Below are positions 25,622 through 34,809 of a stretch of 64,000 nt of DNA, one piece after another. Within the stretch, counting starts at the first letter, position 1. Each line of letters begins with the position of its first letter. Made by a program: the position numbers and the translations under genes. The stretch spans positions 186,001-250,000 of the forward strand of contig JBCCKF010000004.1 of NCBI GenBank assembly GCA_039027435.1. Direction: 5' to 3'. This DNA is from CALBPI01 sp039027435. Lineage in GTDB: Bacteria > Pseudomonadota > Gammaproteobacteria > Steroidobacterales > Woeseiaceae. The notes below the pieces were generated by a model. It saw only the letters and a program-made list of their open reading frames with translations. It was not told where the DNA came from and searched no databases.

Positions 25622-27493
25622 TCAGACACTGCAAACCGCCTCACTGTCGAGGGCAACACTTCGATCCAGAGGTAACGCCGAACCGCCCCCCTCGGCACAC
25701 GACACACCCTGCCGCATTGCCGCAAACAAATCGCGCCCCATCCCGATACCTTGAGTCTTATCGAGTTGGAACGTTGCTGAACGCTCACGTAATTCGGTCT
25801 CATCCAGCAGCACGCTGATCTCACCGGTGTTGGCGTCCAGTTTCACCATGTCGCCATCGCGGATTCGGCCGATCACGCCGCCGTTGATCGCCTCAGGTGT
25901 GATCTGGATCGCGGCGGGCACCTTCCCGGACGCCCCTGACATGCGCCCGTCGGTAACGAGTGCAACGCGGTGCCCGGCATCCTGAAGCACACCTAGTGAT
26001 GGCGTGAGTTTATGCAGCTCTGGCATGCCATTCGCTTGTGGCCCCTGGTTGACCACAACGACGACACAGTCTTCGTTGAGCTCACCCGCTTTGAACGCCG
26101 CAGCCACTTTATGCTGACAATCGAACACCCGCGCCGGTGCCTCTACAACCAGATGCTCATCACGGACCGCCGAAGTCTTGATAATGCCGCGCCCAATGTT
26201 GCCCTTGAGCAACGTAATGCCGCCATGTCCGGAGAACGGGTCACTCACCGGTCGCAATACATCGGTATCCAATGATGTCTTGGCGCCTTCCTGCCATACG
26301 ACCGTATCAAGCCCGTCTTCATCCGCATCGCCTAACATCGGCTCTCGCGTGTAATGATCGAGACCACGACCAGCGATGGTCATGACATCACGATGCAGAA
26401 GACCGGCTTCCAATAGTTCGCGAATCATGAAGGCAATACCGCCGGCAGCGGCAAAGTGGTTCACGTCTGCCTGCCCGTTCGGGTAGACGCGCGCCAGCAA
26501 CGGCACGACGGCTGATAGTTCAGAGAAATCATCCCAATTGATATCAATCCCTGCAGCACGCCCCATCGCCACCAGATGGATGGTGTGGTTTGTCGACCCC
26601 CCTGACGCGAGCAAACCAACGACGCCGTTCACAAGTGCGCGCGTATCCAACACTTCGGCCATCGGCGTGTACTGCTCCGAAAGCCCACTAATTTCAACGG
26701 CACGTATCGCCGCCGCGCGCGTCAGTGCGCCTCGCAATCGCGTGTGCGGATTGATGAACGATGTGCCTGGCAACTGCAGACCCATGAACTCCATCAGCAA
26801 CTGGTTGCTATTGGCCGTGCCGTAGAACGTGCAGGTGCCCGCCGAGTGATAAGCCTTGGATTCGGATTTCAAAAGCTCCTCGCGCGTGATCTTGCCTTGG
26901 GCAAACAACTGGCGCACTTGCGCCTTGGCCGCGTTGGTTATGCCCGAGGTCATCGGGCCTGCGGGCACGAAAATCGTTGGCAGGTGACCGAACGCCAGAG
27001 CGCCGATCACCAGTCCGGGCACAATCTTGTCGCATACGCCGAGGCAAAGATTCGCATCGAACATGTTGTGCGACAGGGATACCGCTGTCGCCATGGCGAT
27101 GACGTCTCGACTGAACAGCGACAAGTCCATGCCCGGCTGACCCTGTGTGACACCGTCACACATCGCCGGCACACCGCCCGCAAACTGTGCGATACCGCCT
27201 GCTTTCCATGCGGCAGCCTTAAGCAGCGCAGGATAGTCTCCGAGCGGCTGATGCGCTGACAACATATCGTTGTAGGCGGAGACGATCGCTACATTGGGTC
27301 TCTCTTGTCCGGCCAAAGCCTTTTTCCCCACTGCATCGTTCGCTGCAAATCCATGCGCGAGATTGCCGCAGGACAACTCAGCACGATGCGGCCCATCGCG
27401 ACGGGCTTGTGCGACCATCGCAAGATATGCCCGACGCGTCTCGGACGAGCGCTGTTCAATCCTACGGGTAACGGCATCGACTACCGGGTGCAT
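25622..27493 (-). CDS. edd: Phosphogluconate dehydratase
   Basis: 623-residue IlvD/Edd family Fe-S dehydratase converting 6-phosphogluconate to KDPG. Length and start (MHPVVDAVTRRIEQRSSETRRAYL) match Edd rather than dihydroxyacid dehydratase. Cluster-ligand cysteines are in PAMCDGVTQGQPGM, LCLGVCDKIVPG and AGTCTFYGTANSNQ. VTDGRMSGASGKVPAAI is the conserved C-terminal segment. It lies 15 bases after pgl and 13 before eda in the HexR-controlled operon. Confidence 0.97.
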   Translation of the reverse strand: MHPVVDAVTRRIEQRSSETRRAYLAMVAQARRDGPHRAELSCGNLAHGFAANDAVGKKALAGQERPNVAIVSAYNDMLSAHQPLGDYPALLKAAAWKAGGIAQFAGGVPAMCDGVTQGQPGMDLSLFSRDVIAMATAVSLSHNMFDANLCLGVCDKIVPGLVIGALAFGHLPTIFVPAGPMTSGITNAAKAQVRQLFAQGKITREELLKSESKAYHSAGTCTFYGTANSNQLLMEFMGLQLPGTSFINPHTRLRGALTRAAAIRAVEISGLSEQYTPMAEVLDTRALVNGVVGLLASGGSTNHTIHLVAMGRAAGIDINWDDFSELSAVVPLLARVYPNGQADVNHFAAAGGIAFMIRELLEAGLLHRDVMTIAGRGLDHYTREPMLGDADEDGLDTVVWQEGAKTSLDTDVLRPVSDPFSGHGGITLLKGNIGRGIIKTSAVRDEHLVVEAPARVFDCQHKVAAAFKAGELNEDCVVVVVNQGPQANGMPELHKLTPSLGVLQDAGHRVALVTDGRMSGASGKVPAAIQITPEAINGGVIGRIRDGDMVKLDANTGEISVLLDETELRERSATFQLDKTQGIGMGRDLFAAMRQGVSCAEGGGSALPLDRSVALDSEAVCSV

Positions 27494-27508
27494 CCTGGTC
27501 TCCAGAGG

Positions 27509-28198
27509 TCAAAGTGCGAAGTATGTGGACACCGGTACCATTTCCTGGCGCAGCACACTGCGCACCGGGTACTCGGCGAGATCGCCGGCGATAGAGGCCT
27601 CAGCGAATACATCGGCCTTGTCCTGACCGAAGAACAGCAGCCCGATCTGACGGCTGTCGAGCAGGACCCGAGGCGTGAGTGAGATCCTCTGCAATGGCTG
27701 GCTTGGTGGGCGCGCCATGACACAAGGCGCCTTACTCGCCAGTGCGGCCTCGATATTCGGGTCATCGGGAAACAACGAAGCGGTATGTCCATCGGTGCCC
27801 ATGCCCAGCAGCACATAGTCGATCGGCCGCGGAAGACGAGCAACTCGTGCCCCGATAGCCTCAGCCGCATCCGTGCTGGACACATCGGCATCGTAAAGAC
27901 TGAGGAAACGCGCCGCCGATGCAGACCACTGCAACAAGTCCCGTTGCAACATGCCGGCATTGCTCGCCGGATCGTCAACATCAACCCATCGTTCGTCGCT
28001 CGGTACGACAGTCACCAAGGACCAGTCGAATTCCATCTTGCTCAAGAGACGAAATGCTTCCAACGGAGAACTACCGCCGGAAACAACCAGCGTTGCCTCG
28101 CCTCGCTCCTCGATGGCGGATGACAATGCAGCACAAATGTCAGCGGCTAATGCCTCGGCCGCCAAAGTACGCGAATCAAAGAACTGTTGTAGAAACAT
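27509..28198 (-). CDS. pgl: 6-phosphogluconolactonase
   Basis: 229-residue NagB-fold lactonase of the DevB type that hydrolyses 6-phosphogluconolactone made by Zwf. Signature segments are LVVSGGSSPLEAFRLL, VVPSDERWVDVDDPASNAGML and LLGMGTDGHTASLFPDD. The ATG at 28198 overlaps the zwf stop as TAATG, so translation is coupled. Second gene of the Entner-Doudoroff operon. Confidence 0.95.
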   Translation of the reverse strand: MFLQQFFDSRTLAAEALAADICAALSSAIEERGEATLVVSGGSSPLEAFRLLSKMEFDWSLVTVVPSDERWVDVDDPASNAGMLQRDLLQWSASAARFLSLYDADVSSTDAAEAIGARVARLPRPIDYVLLGMGTDGHTASLFPDDPNIEAALASKAPCVMARPPSQPLQRISLTPRVLLDSRQIGLLFFGQDKADVFAEASIAGDLAEYPVRSVLRQEMVPVSTYFAL

Positions 28199-29670
28199 TA
28201 GTTGCCGTCCTGATACCAACTGCGATCATCACGATCGATCAGTACAGCTGACGCGGTCGGCCCCCAGGTTCCAGCGGAGTAGAGCTGAGGTGCCATAGCG
28301 GTCGTATCCCACGCGTTACGAATTTTGTCGATCCACGACCACGCAGCGTCCACCTCATCGCGCCGCATGAACAACGCGGGGTTGCCTCTCAGCACCTCCA
28401 TGAGAAGGCGTTCGTAAGCATCCGGGTAGCCGAGCTCATAGGTCTCGTTAAAGCTGAGATTCAGTGGGAGCGAGCGCAGCGTGAACCCACCTGGACCCGG
28501 CTCCTTGGTCACCATACTGAGGCGCACACCCTCGTCAGGTTGTAATCGGATTACTAATCGATTGGGTTCGATGCCGTTTTCATGCTCCTCAAAAATCGAG
28601 TGCGCGATGCTGCGAAACTGGATAACAATCTCAGAGGTTTTCTCGGGCAACCGTTTGCCAGTGCGTAAATAGAACGGCGTTCCTTGCCACCGCCAGTTAT
28701 CGACATCAGCGCGAATCGCAACAAATGTCTCTGTGTTGCTCTCGGCGCCCAGCTCATCGGCGTAGCCGGGAACGGCCTGGCCATCTACAGCACCTTGCTT
28801 GTACTGCCCCCGAACCGTGGCTCTCGCAACGTTCTCCGGCGTGATCGGACGCAACGCTCGCAGCACTTTGATCTTCTCATTGCGCAACTCGTCATGGTGC
28901 ATGCTGAGTGGTGGCTCCATCGCCACGAGACACAGCAGCTGCAACATATGGTTTTGAACCATATCTCTGAGCGCGCCTGTCCGATCATAGAACTGCGAGC
29001 GATTGCCGGTTCCGATGTGTTCGGAAACGGTGATCTGGACATGGTCGATATGAGTTCGGTTCCAGAGTGGCTCGAGCAGTGCATTCGCAAACCGTAAAGC
29101 GGAAAGGTTCTGCACCGTCTCTTTACCGAGGTAATGATCAATTCGATAGATTTGACGCTCGTTAAAGAAACGACCGACGCCGTCATTGATCTCACGGGCA
29201 CTGTCTCGATCACTGCCAACCGGCTTTTCGAGCACGATACGCGATCCGTCGTTGATCAAGCCGTGCTCGGAGAGTTGCTTCGCGGTCTCACCGAATAGCG
29301 AAGGTATCAACGCCAGATAGAAAACCCGACAACGATCCGACTCGGGCTCAACGAGGCGCGCCAGCGATTGCCAACCATCGGGCGTGGTGATGTCGAGCGT
29401 GACGTAGTGCAATCGTTTGGAAAAGCGCTCCCAGACTTCGGGCTCGAGCTTGTCCTCATCGAGATAGGTCTCCAGCGCGTCGCGCACCAGCTGGATGAAT
29501 GCCTCGTTGCTCATCTCGCCACGAGACAGCGCGATAATGCGACTTTCCGGGGTGAACTGCCCGTCACGATCTCGATGAAACAACGCAGGCAGCAACTTGC
29601 GTTGCGACAGGTCTCCGGTGCCGCCAAATATCACCAGATCAAAGGTATCTACCGGCACGAACTGCGCCAT
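28198..29670 (-). CDS. zwf: Glucose-6-phosphate 1-dehydrogenase
   Basis: 490-residue enzyme making 6-phosphogluconolactone and NAD(P)H. The coenzyme motif FGGTGDLSQRKLLPAL (residues 15-30) and the active-site RIDHYLGKETVQNL (about 176-189) are canonical. First gene of zwf-pgl-edd-eda. A one-mismatch HexR box lies 27 bp upstream of the start (29697-29711), in the gap shared with the divergent hexR. HexR in proteobacteria is derepressed by KDPG, the intermediate of this very pathway. Confidence 0.97.
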   Translation of the reverse strand: MAQFVPVDTFDLVIFGGTGDLSQRKLLPALFHRDRDGQFTPESRIIALSRGEMSNEAFIQLVRDALETYLDEDKLEPEVWERFSKRLHYVTLDITTPDGWQSLARLVEPESDRCRVFYLALIPSLFGETAKQLSEHGLINDGSRIVLEKPVGSDRDSAREINDGVGRFFNERQIYRIDHYLGKETVQNLSALRFANALLEPLWNRTHIDHVQITVSEHIGTGNRSQFYDRTGALRDMVQNHMLQLLCLVAMEPPLSMHHDELRNEKIKVLRALRPITPENVARATVRGQYKQGAVDGQAVPGYADELGAESNTETFVAIRADVDNWRWQGTPFYLRTGKRLPEKTSEIVIQFRSIAHSIFEEHENGIEPNRLVIRLQPDEGVRLSMVTKEPGPGGFTLRSLPLNLSFNETYELGYPDAYERLLMEVLRGNPALFMRRDEVDAAWSWIDKIRNAWDTTAMAPQLYSAGTWGPTASAVLIDRDDRSWYQDGN

Positions 29671-29696
29671 CGTGGACTCCTAGTGCTTTCCCCGAC

Positions 29697-29711
29697 TGAA
29701 ATTTTACTACA
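29697..29711. promoter_or_regulatory. HexR box (zwf side)
   Basis: TGAAATTTTACTACA matches the HexR palindrome TGTARTWWWAYTACA (recalled from comparative studies) at all but the third base. It lies 27 bp upstream of the zwf start and 63 bp upstream of the hexR start. Confidence 0.7.
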
Positions 29712-29758
29712 TGCGCGTGATAAAGCTAGCCTATTTATCGTTTTTGTTCCGCAATCTC

Positions 29759-29773
29759 TGTAGTATTACTACA
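29759..29773. promoter_or_regulatory. HexR box (hexR side)
   Basis: TGTAGTATTACTACA is a perfect palindrome and a full match to the HexR consensus. It directly abuts the hexR ATG at 29774, so HexR binding would block its own gene. No Shine-Dalgarno sequence can be seen between the box and the start. Confidence 0.8.
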
Positions 29774-30598
29774 ATGATCACACGAATTCGGCAGCTCAGA
29801 GATTCGCTTTCCCCCGCCGAACAGCGGGTCGCCGATGGCATTCTCGAGGACCCGCATGGGATCGCTAACCTGAGAATGGCGGACCTTGCGAAACGCACCG
29901 GGGTCTCTGATCCGACGGTTGTGCGGTTTTGCCGAAAAGTGGGCACCCGCGGCTTCAACGCCCTGCAGATCGCGATCGCCCGGCATCTTGCGAGCAATCC
30001 AGGTGACGTGCACGCCAGCGTACGTGATGGCGATGCGCCGGACGTCGTGATCCGGAAAGTCGTCGCGAGCAGCATCAGTGAATTGCAGCGAATCCAACAA
30101 TCCCTTGAGCCCGCAGCGCTCGAAGCTGCCGCCGGCCATCTGTTGGCCGCGCGTCGTATCGCGTTTATTGGCGTGGGCGCGTCTGCCGTGGTGGCGCAGG
30201 ACGCCAATAACAAGTTCTTCAGGCTGGGGCTGCCAACTGCTGCATTCACCGATGGCCCGACGATTACTCAGGTTGCTGCCACTACTGCGGTCAACAGTGT
30301 CCTGGTTGCGATCTCAAGATCCGGCACTTCGGAGGTGATCGTACGAGCCGCTCAGATCGCCGCGCGGGCAGGCGCCGTCACGGTTGCGCTCACAGCGTCG
30401 GACACACCGCTCTCGCGCGTCAGCGATGTGATACTCGCCGTCGACAGTGAGGAAGACACGGCGGCGTTTACCCCCATGGGATCGCGTTTGGCACAGCTCG
30501 CCGCGCTCGACGCGTTGCAGTTATGCACCGTACTTGCGGGAGGGGAGCGTGTTCGTGACCCGCTGGATGCGAGCAAACACGCGTTGATGCTTGGCTAA
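29774..30598 (+). CDS. hexR: HexR-type RpiR/MurR-family repressor
   Basis: 274-residue regulator: an N-terminal RpiR-type helix-turn-helix (MITRIRQLRDSLSPAEQRVADGIL...GVSDPTVVRFCRKVG, residues 1-60) and a C-terminal SIS domain (about 110-250, with VAISRSGTSEVIV) that binds a phosphosugar. HexR represses zwf, edd, eda and related genes and is released by KDPG. The ATG at 29774 aligns with known HexR starts; it lacks a ribosome site because the operator fills that space. Its TAA stop overlaps the stop of the convergent aminotransferase gene by 3 bases. Confidence 0.92.
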   Translation: MITRIRQLRDSLSPAEQRVADGILEDPHGIANLRMADLAKRTGVSDPTVVRFCRKVGTRGFNALQIAIARHLASNPGDVHASVRDGDAPDVVIRKVVASSISELQRIQQSLEPAALEAAAGHLLAARRIAFIGVGASAVVAQDANNKFFRLGLPTAAFTDGPTITQVAATTAVNSVLVAISRSGTSEVIVRAAQIAARAGAVTVALTASDTPLSRVSDVILAVDSEEDTAAFTPMGSRLAQLAALDALQLCTVLAGGERVRDPLDASKHALMLG

Positions 30599-31698
30599 CT
30601 CGTCACCTCGATCAGAGCGTCAGCAATAAAGTCAGCACGTTCCGTCGTTGCGTTCTGCCCCATTAGGCCGATGCGCCAGGCTTTCCCGGCGAACTTGCCG
30701 AGTCCCGCACCGAGCTCAATGCTCTGCGCTTCGAGCAGTTTCGCACGCACAACCTGATCGTCGCAGCCATTGGGAATGTCTACGACGGTCAATGGCGCCA
30801 ACCGATGCGCCGCATCAACGGCCAACGAAAAATCTGCAGACTCGAGGCGTTCGTATAAGTGGTTTGCAGCCGCCGTGTGCCTCGCCCACCGCGCTTCCAA
30901 TCCTTCTTCCACGACAAGGCGGAGTGCCTCACGCATCGCGAACAATGAATTAACGGGCGCCGTGTGATGATACGCACGCTTGCTCTCGCCACTCGTGTAG
31001 TAGCTCGCTAGCAAATTGGTATCGCAAAACCAGCTCGGCACCTCGGTGCTGCGACTGGAGGCCTTTTCGATAGCGCGGGGTGAAAATGTGATCGGAGACA
31101 AACCTGGCACACAGGACAGACACTTCTGACTACCGGAATACACAATATCGAGGCCCCACTCGTCGACACGCAACTCGACCCCGGACAATGACGTCACCGT
31201 GTCGACGATGGTCATGCAGTCATGCGACCTCGCCAGCGCAGCAAGCTGCTTGGCATCCGATCTCACTCCTGTGCTGGTTTCCGCATGGACGAACGCAACC
31301 ACACTGGCATCAGGGTTGGCCTTCAGCGCATCTTCGATTTTTTGCGGATCAACGGGCTTGCCCCACTCGTCGTCGACGGTGACCACATTGGCACCGATGC
31401 GTTCACAGATGCTCTTCATGCGGTTACCGAACACGCCGTTGATACCGATGATCACCGTTTCACCCGGTTCGACCACATTCACGAAACTCGCCTCCATGCC
31501 GATAGAGCCGGGCGCCGAAAGCACGAACGTCACAGGGTTATCGGTCATGAATACGGTTCGAAGGTCACGCACCACGTCATCCATGGTGTCGAGGAACACC
31601 GGATCCAGATGTCCTATGGTCGGCTGCGCCAATGCAATCAGGACCGAATCCGGGACGTTGCTCGGGCCCGGGCCAAAAAGTTCTCGATAAGGAATCAA
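30595..31698 (-). CDS. Alanine-glyoxylate / serine-pyruvate-type aminotransferase
   Basis: 367-residue PLP-dependent class V aminotransferase of the AGXT/SgaA group. FGPGPSNVP at the start, HAETSTGVRSDAKQL, DTVTSLSGVELRVDEWGLDIVYSGSQK (PLP lysine near residue 193) and the C-terminal WRIGLMGQNAT fit the family. It interconverts alanine or serine with glyoxylate or pyruvate. The best start is a TTG at 31698 with AAGGGG six bases upstream; no in-frame ATG is better placed. It converges on hexR with overlapping stop codons, so it is not part of the Entner-Doudoroff transcript. Confidence 0.88.
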   Translation of the reverse strand: MIPYRELFGPGPSNVPDSVLIALAQPTIGHLDPVFLDTMDDVVRDLRTVFMTDNPVTFVLSAPGSIGMEASFVNVVEPGETVIIGINGVFGNRMKSICERIGANVVTVDDEWGKPVDPQKIEDALKANPDASVVAFVHAETSTGVRSDAKQLAALARSHDCMTIVDTVTSLSGVELRVDEWGLDIVYSGSQKCLSCVPGLSPITFSPRAIEKASSRSTEVPSWFCDTNLLASYYTSGESKRAYHHTAPVNSLFAMREALRLVVEEGLEARWARHTAAANHLYERLESADFSLAVDAAHRLAPLTVVDIPNGCDDQVVRAKLLEAQSIELGAGLGKFAGKAWRIGLMGQNATTERADFIADALIEVTS

Positions 31699-31899
31699 CG
31701 GTGTCCCCTTGCCTGAATACGACAGACTCTGTGTGCGCGCCGATTACATCGGGAGATTGCAGTGAATGCAAATATCAGACGGCATTCTGTCGAGGTGCTG
31801 ACGAATAGGGGCCGAGGTGCTGTGGTGCGGCAAATTCGCCTTCTTGTGCCGCTGTGTTGGCGCCAGTAGTCTCTCGCTATTCGAAGGGTGGGCGAGCCA

Positions 31900-33474
31900 A
31901 TGCACGAGCGTACTGCTGACAATTTGACAAGCCAATACAGGCCGACGGTGTCGCTAACGGAGGCACGAAAAGCGGGCGTTTGCATGCACATCACGTCGCT
32001 GCCAGGGCCGCATGGCGTCGGTGAGATTGGCCGCGATGCACATGCATTCATAGAAGCGATCGCAGAGGCCGGCCTCGAGGTGTGGCAATTGCTGCCCACC
32101 GGCCCTACTGCGTATGGCGATTCACCGTATCAGCCGCTCTCCTCGCGCGCCGGCAACCCTACGCTGATTGAACTGCGCGACCTCGTAGAGATTGGGTTGC
32201 TGGAGTCAATCGAGATCGACCCATTGCGGAACCTGTCGGAGGATCGGGTCGAATACGGACCATTGATCCGCGAAAAGACCGAATTGTTGCAACGAGCTGC
32301 GTTGCGTTTTGAGGATGTAGCAACCACGCCCCTGCTCAACCAATACGCGGCATTTGTTGAGCAGCATGACGACGAGTGGCTACACGACTACGCGTTGTTC
32401 CGCACGCTGAAAACACTTCACGAGGAACGACCTTGGATCGAGTGGGCACCCGAGTTTCGTGATCGAGACAGAACGGCGCTTGAGCGCATTGCGACCGAGC
32501 AGGCGGAAGCGGTGTTCGCCGTCAAACTGATTCAGTTTTTGTTCTACCGCCAATGGGACCGTCTGCGCGAGGTTGCCGTCGAGAACAACATCCTGCTGTT
32601 TGGTGATATGCCCATCTATCTTGCACTCGATTGTGCTGACGCCTGGGCGCGCCGTGAATTGTTGCGCCTCGACGATCAGGGCCAGCCCACTCACGTCGCC
32701 GGTGTGCCGCCCGATTACTTCTCTGAGGACGGGCAATTATGGGGGAACCCGCTGTATGACTGGGACTACCACGCCAATACCGGCTTCGAGTGGTGGATCG
32801 GTCGCGTGCAACACACCTTGACGATGGTCGACATCGTGCGAATAGATCACTTTCGCGGCTTTGAGACGTATTGGTCCATTCCGTTCGGGTCCGAGAGTGC
32901 GCGCACCGGAGTCTGGGAGTACGGACCGAAGGATGCTTTGTTCGAAGCGATCACAGCGAAGCTTGGTCGAGTGTCCATCGTCGCTGAGGATCTTGGTGAC
33001 ATCACCCCTGAGGTCACGGAACTGCGCCAGCGCCAGTCCCTGCCCGGCATGTCGGTCCTTCAATTCATGGTGCCCGATGTGCAGTTTGACCCAACGCAGA
33101 TTCCTCGTGATTCGGTCGCCTACACGGGCACGCACGATAACGACACATCGGTCGGTTGGTTCCTGGGCGGGCCTGGCGATATGCGCAGCTCGAGCGAAAT
33201 CCGCGAACATCAGACTCTGACGCTCGCGCGCACCGGTAGCTCACCGGAGGACGTCCATTGGGGTCTGGTGCGGATGGCATTCAGCACGCAAGCGTGCATG
33301 GCGATCATCCCGATGCAGGACTTTCTCGGCCTGGGCTCAGAGGCGCGCCTCAACACGCCAGGCAAACCCGCGGACAACTGGCAGTGGCGGCTGCACGCCG
33401 ACCAGTTCGATACTGAAATGGTGGCACGAATTCGGCAGGCCGTGATTGAGGCGGATCGCTTGAGCCAAACGTGA
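31900..33474 (+). CDS. malQ: 4-alpha-glucanotransferase (amylomaltase)
   Basis: 524-residue GH77 enzyme that transfers glucan segments between maltodextrins. HITSLPGPHGVGEIG, WQLLPTGPTAYGDSPYQPLSSRAGNP, the nucleophile region VRIDHFRGFETYW, VAEDLGDITPEV (acid Glu) and YTGTHDNDT are all present. The ATG at 31900 is taken as start; a GTG four codons upstream is possible. The 201-bp region upstream has a small inverted repeat TTGCA-N5-TGCAA (31757-31771) and no HexR box. First gene of the glycogen operon; it processes the dextrins released by GlgP and GlgX. Confidence 0.95.
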   Translation: MHERTADNLTSQYRPTVSLTEARKAGVCMHITSLPGPHGVGEIGRDAHAFIEAIAEAGLEVWQLLPTGPTAYGDSPYQPLSSRAGNPTLIELRDLVEIGLLESIEIDPLRNLSEDRVEYGPLIREKTELLQRAALRFEDVATTPLLNQYAAFVEQHDDEWLHDYALFRTLKTLHEERPWIEWAPEFRDRDRTALERIATEQAEAVFAVKLIQFLFYRQWDRLREVAVENNILLFGDMPIYLALDCADAWARRELLRLDDQGQPTHVAGVPPDYFSEDGQLWGNPLYDWDYHANTGFEWWIGRVQHTLTMVDIVRIDHFRGFETYWSIPFGSESARTGVWEYGPKDALFEAITAKLGRVSIVAEDLGDITPEVTELRQRQSLPGMSVLQFMVPDVQFDPTQIPRDSVAYTGTHDNDTSVGWFLGGPGDMRSSSEIREHQTLTLARTGSSPEDVHWGLVRMAFSTQACMAIIPMQDFLGLGSEARLNTPGKPADNWQWRLHADQFDTEMVARIRQAVIEADRLSQT

Positions 33475-33517
33475 TCCGCGCAACACCAAATCACGGGGCT
33501 TGCGCTATCATCGGCGC

Positions 33518-34804
33518 ATGAGCAACCAACCCATACCTGAGGACGGCGGGCGTTTTGTCAGTCGTCTCACGAAAGACACCCTCGCGTTGATTCTGGCTGG
33601 CGGCCAGGGATCGCGCCTGCATGAGCTCACAACGTGGCGCGCGAAGCCGGCACTACAATTCGGTGGCAAATTCCGAATCATCGACTTTCCGTTGTCGAAC
33701 TGTTTCAACTCGGGGATTCGTCGTGTTGGCGTGCTCACTCAGTACAAGGCGCACTCGCTGATCCGCCACCTCGTGCGTGGCTGGACCAACCGCTATTCGG
33801 GCGAACAGGAGTTCGTCGAAATTCTGCCGGCGTCGCAGCGTGTCGGTGGCGAGTGGTACCGCGGCACTGCGGATGCGGTCTACCAAAACCTCGATATTAT
33901 CCGCACACATAGCCCGCGCTTCGTCTTGATCCTTGCAGGCGATCATGTCTACAAGATGGACTACGGTCCGTTGCTTGCGGCGCACACTGAGGCGCAAGCC
34001 GATATGACGGTCTGTTGTCTCGAGGTGCCGGTCGAGGAAGCGGCTGGTGCACTTGGCGTCATGACCGTCGACGAAGACGGTCGCGTCATCGACTTCAATG
34101 AGAAACCCGAACAACCCGAGGAAATTCCCGGTAAACCCGGCTTGTGCCTCGCGTCGATGGGCAACTATGTATTCAATACGGATTTCCTGTTTGAGCAAGT
34201 CATCAAAGACGCCGACGATCCGAAAACGCAACACGATTTTGGCAAGAACGTGATCCCGGCGATCATCAACCAGTACCGAGTGTTCGCCTATCCGTTCCGC
34301 GATCCGGCAACCTCAGATCAGGCCTACTGGCGCGATGTTGGAACACTGCCCGCATACTGGCAGGCCAATATGGAGTTGCTGGACGTCGTACCGCAGCTCA
34401 ATCTCTACGATCAGGAATGGCCGGTCGATACGTTCCAGATCCAGCTACCACCAGCGAAGTTTGTTCACGACGAGGCGGATCGCCGCGGGGTCGCCATCAA
34501 TTCGATGGTGTCCGGTGGTTGTGTTGTCTCCGGCGCATCACTGCATCGTTCGCTGCTATTTTCCAACGTCCGCGTGCACTCCTACAGCAAGCTGACGGAG
34601 ACCGTGGTGCTCCCCGATGTCGAGATCGGCGAACACTGCCGTATCCATCGCGCGATTATCGATCGTGGATCGGTGGTTGCGGATCACACTGTCATCGGCG
34701 AGGACGTCGAAGCCGATCGCGCTCGCGGGTTTCGAGTCACTGATGAGGGCATCACGCTGGTGACACCCGACATGCTTGGCCAGGAACTGCACTTCACTCG
34801 CTAA
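33518..34804 (+). CDS. glgC: Glucose-1-phosphate adenylyltransferase
   Basis: 428-residue ADP-glucose pyrophosphorylase, the committing step of glycogen synthesis. The nucleotidyltransferase signature LILAGGQGSRLHELTTWRAKPA (from about residue 24), LILAGDHVYKMDYG and a C-terminal left-handed beta-helix with hexapeptide repeats match GlgC. N-terminal basic residues in the effector site region are kept. The ATG at 33518 fits the family; a TTG six codons earlier is unlikely. It lies 43 bases after malQ and 5 before glgA. Confidence 0.96.
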   Translation: MSNQPIPEDGGRFVSRLTKDTLALILAGGQGSRLHELTTWRAKPALQFGGKFRIIDFPLSNCFNSGIRRVGVLTQYKAHSLIRHLVRGWTNRYSGEQEFVEILPASQRVGGEWYRGTADAVYQNLDIIRTHSPRFVLILAGDHVYKMDYGPLLAAHTEAQADMTVCCLEVPVEEAAGALGVMTVDEDGRVIDFNEKPEQPEEIPGKPGLCLASMGNYVFNTDFLFEQVIKDADDPKTQHDFGKNVIPAIINQYRVFAYPFRDPATSDQAYWRDVGTLPAYWQANMELLDVVPQLNLYDQEWPVDTFQIQLPPAKFVHDEADRRGVAINSMVSGGCVVSGASLHRSLLFSNVRVHSYSKLTETVVLPDVEIGEHCRIHRAIIDRGSVVADHTVIGEDVEADRARGFRVTDEGITLVTPDMLGQELHFTR

Positions 34805-34809
34805 CGGCT

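Noticed and set aside
31757..31771. TTGCA-N5-TGCAA inverted repeat as a malQ operator
   Set aside because: Only 5 bp per arm and no match to HexR or a known maltose regulator site; too weak to call.
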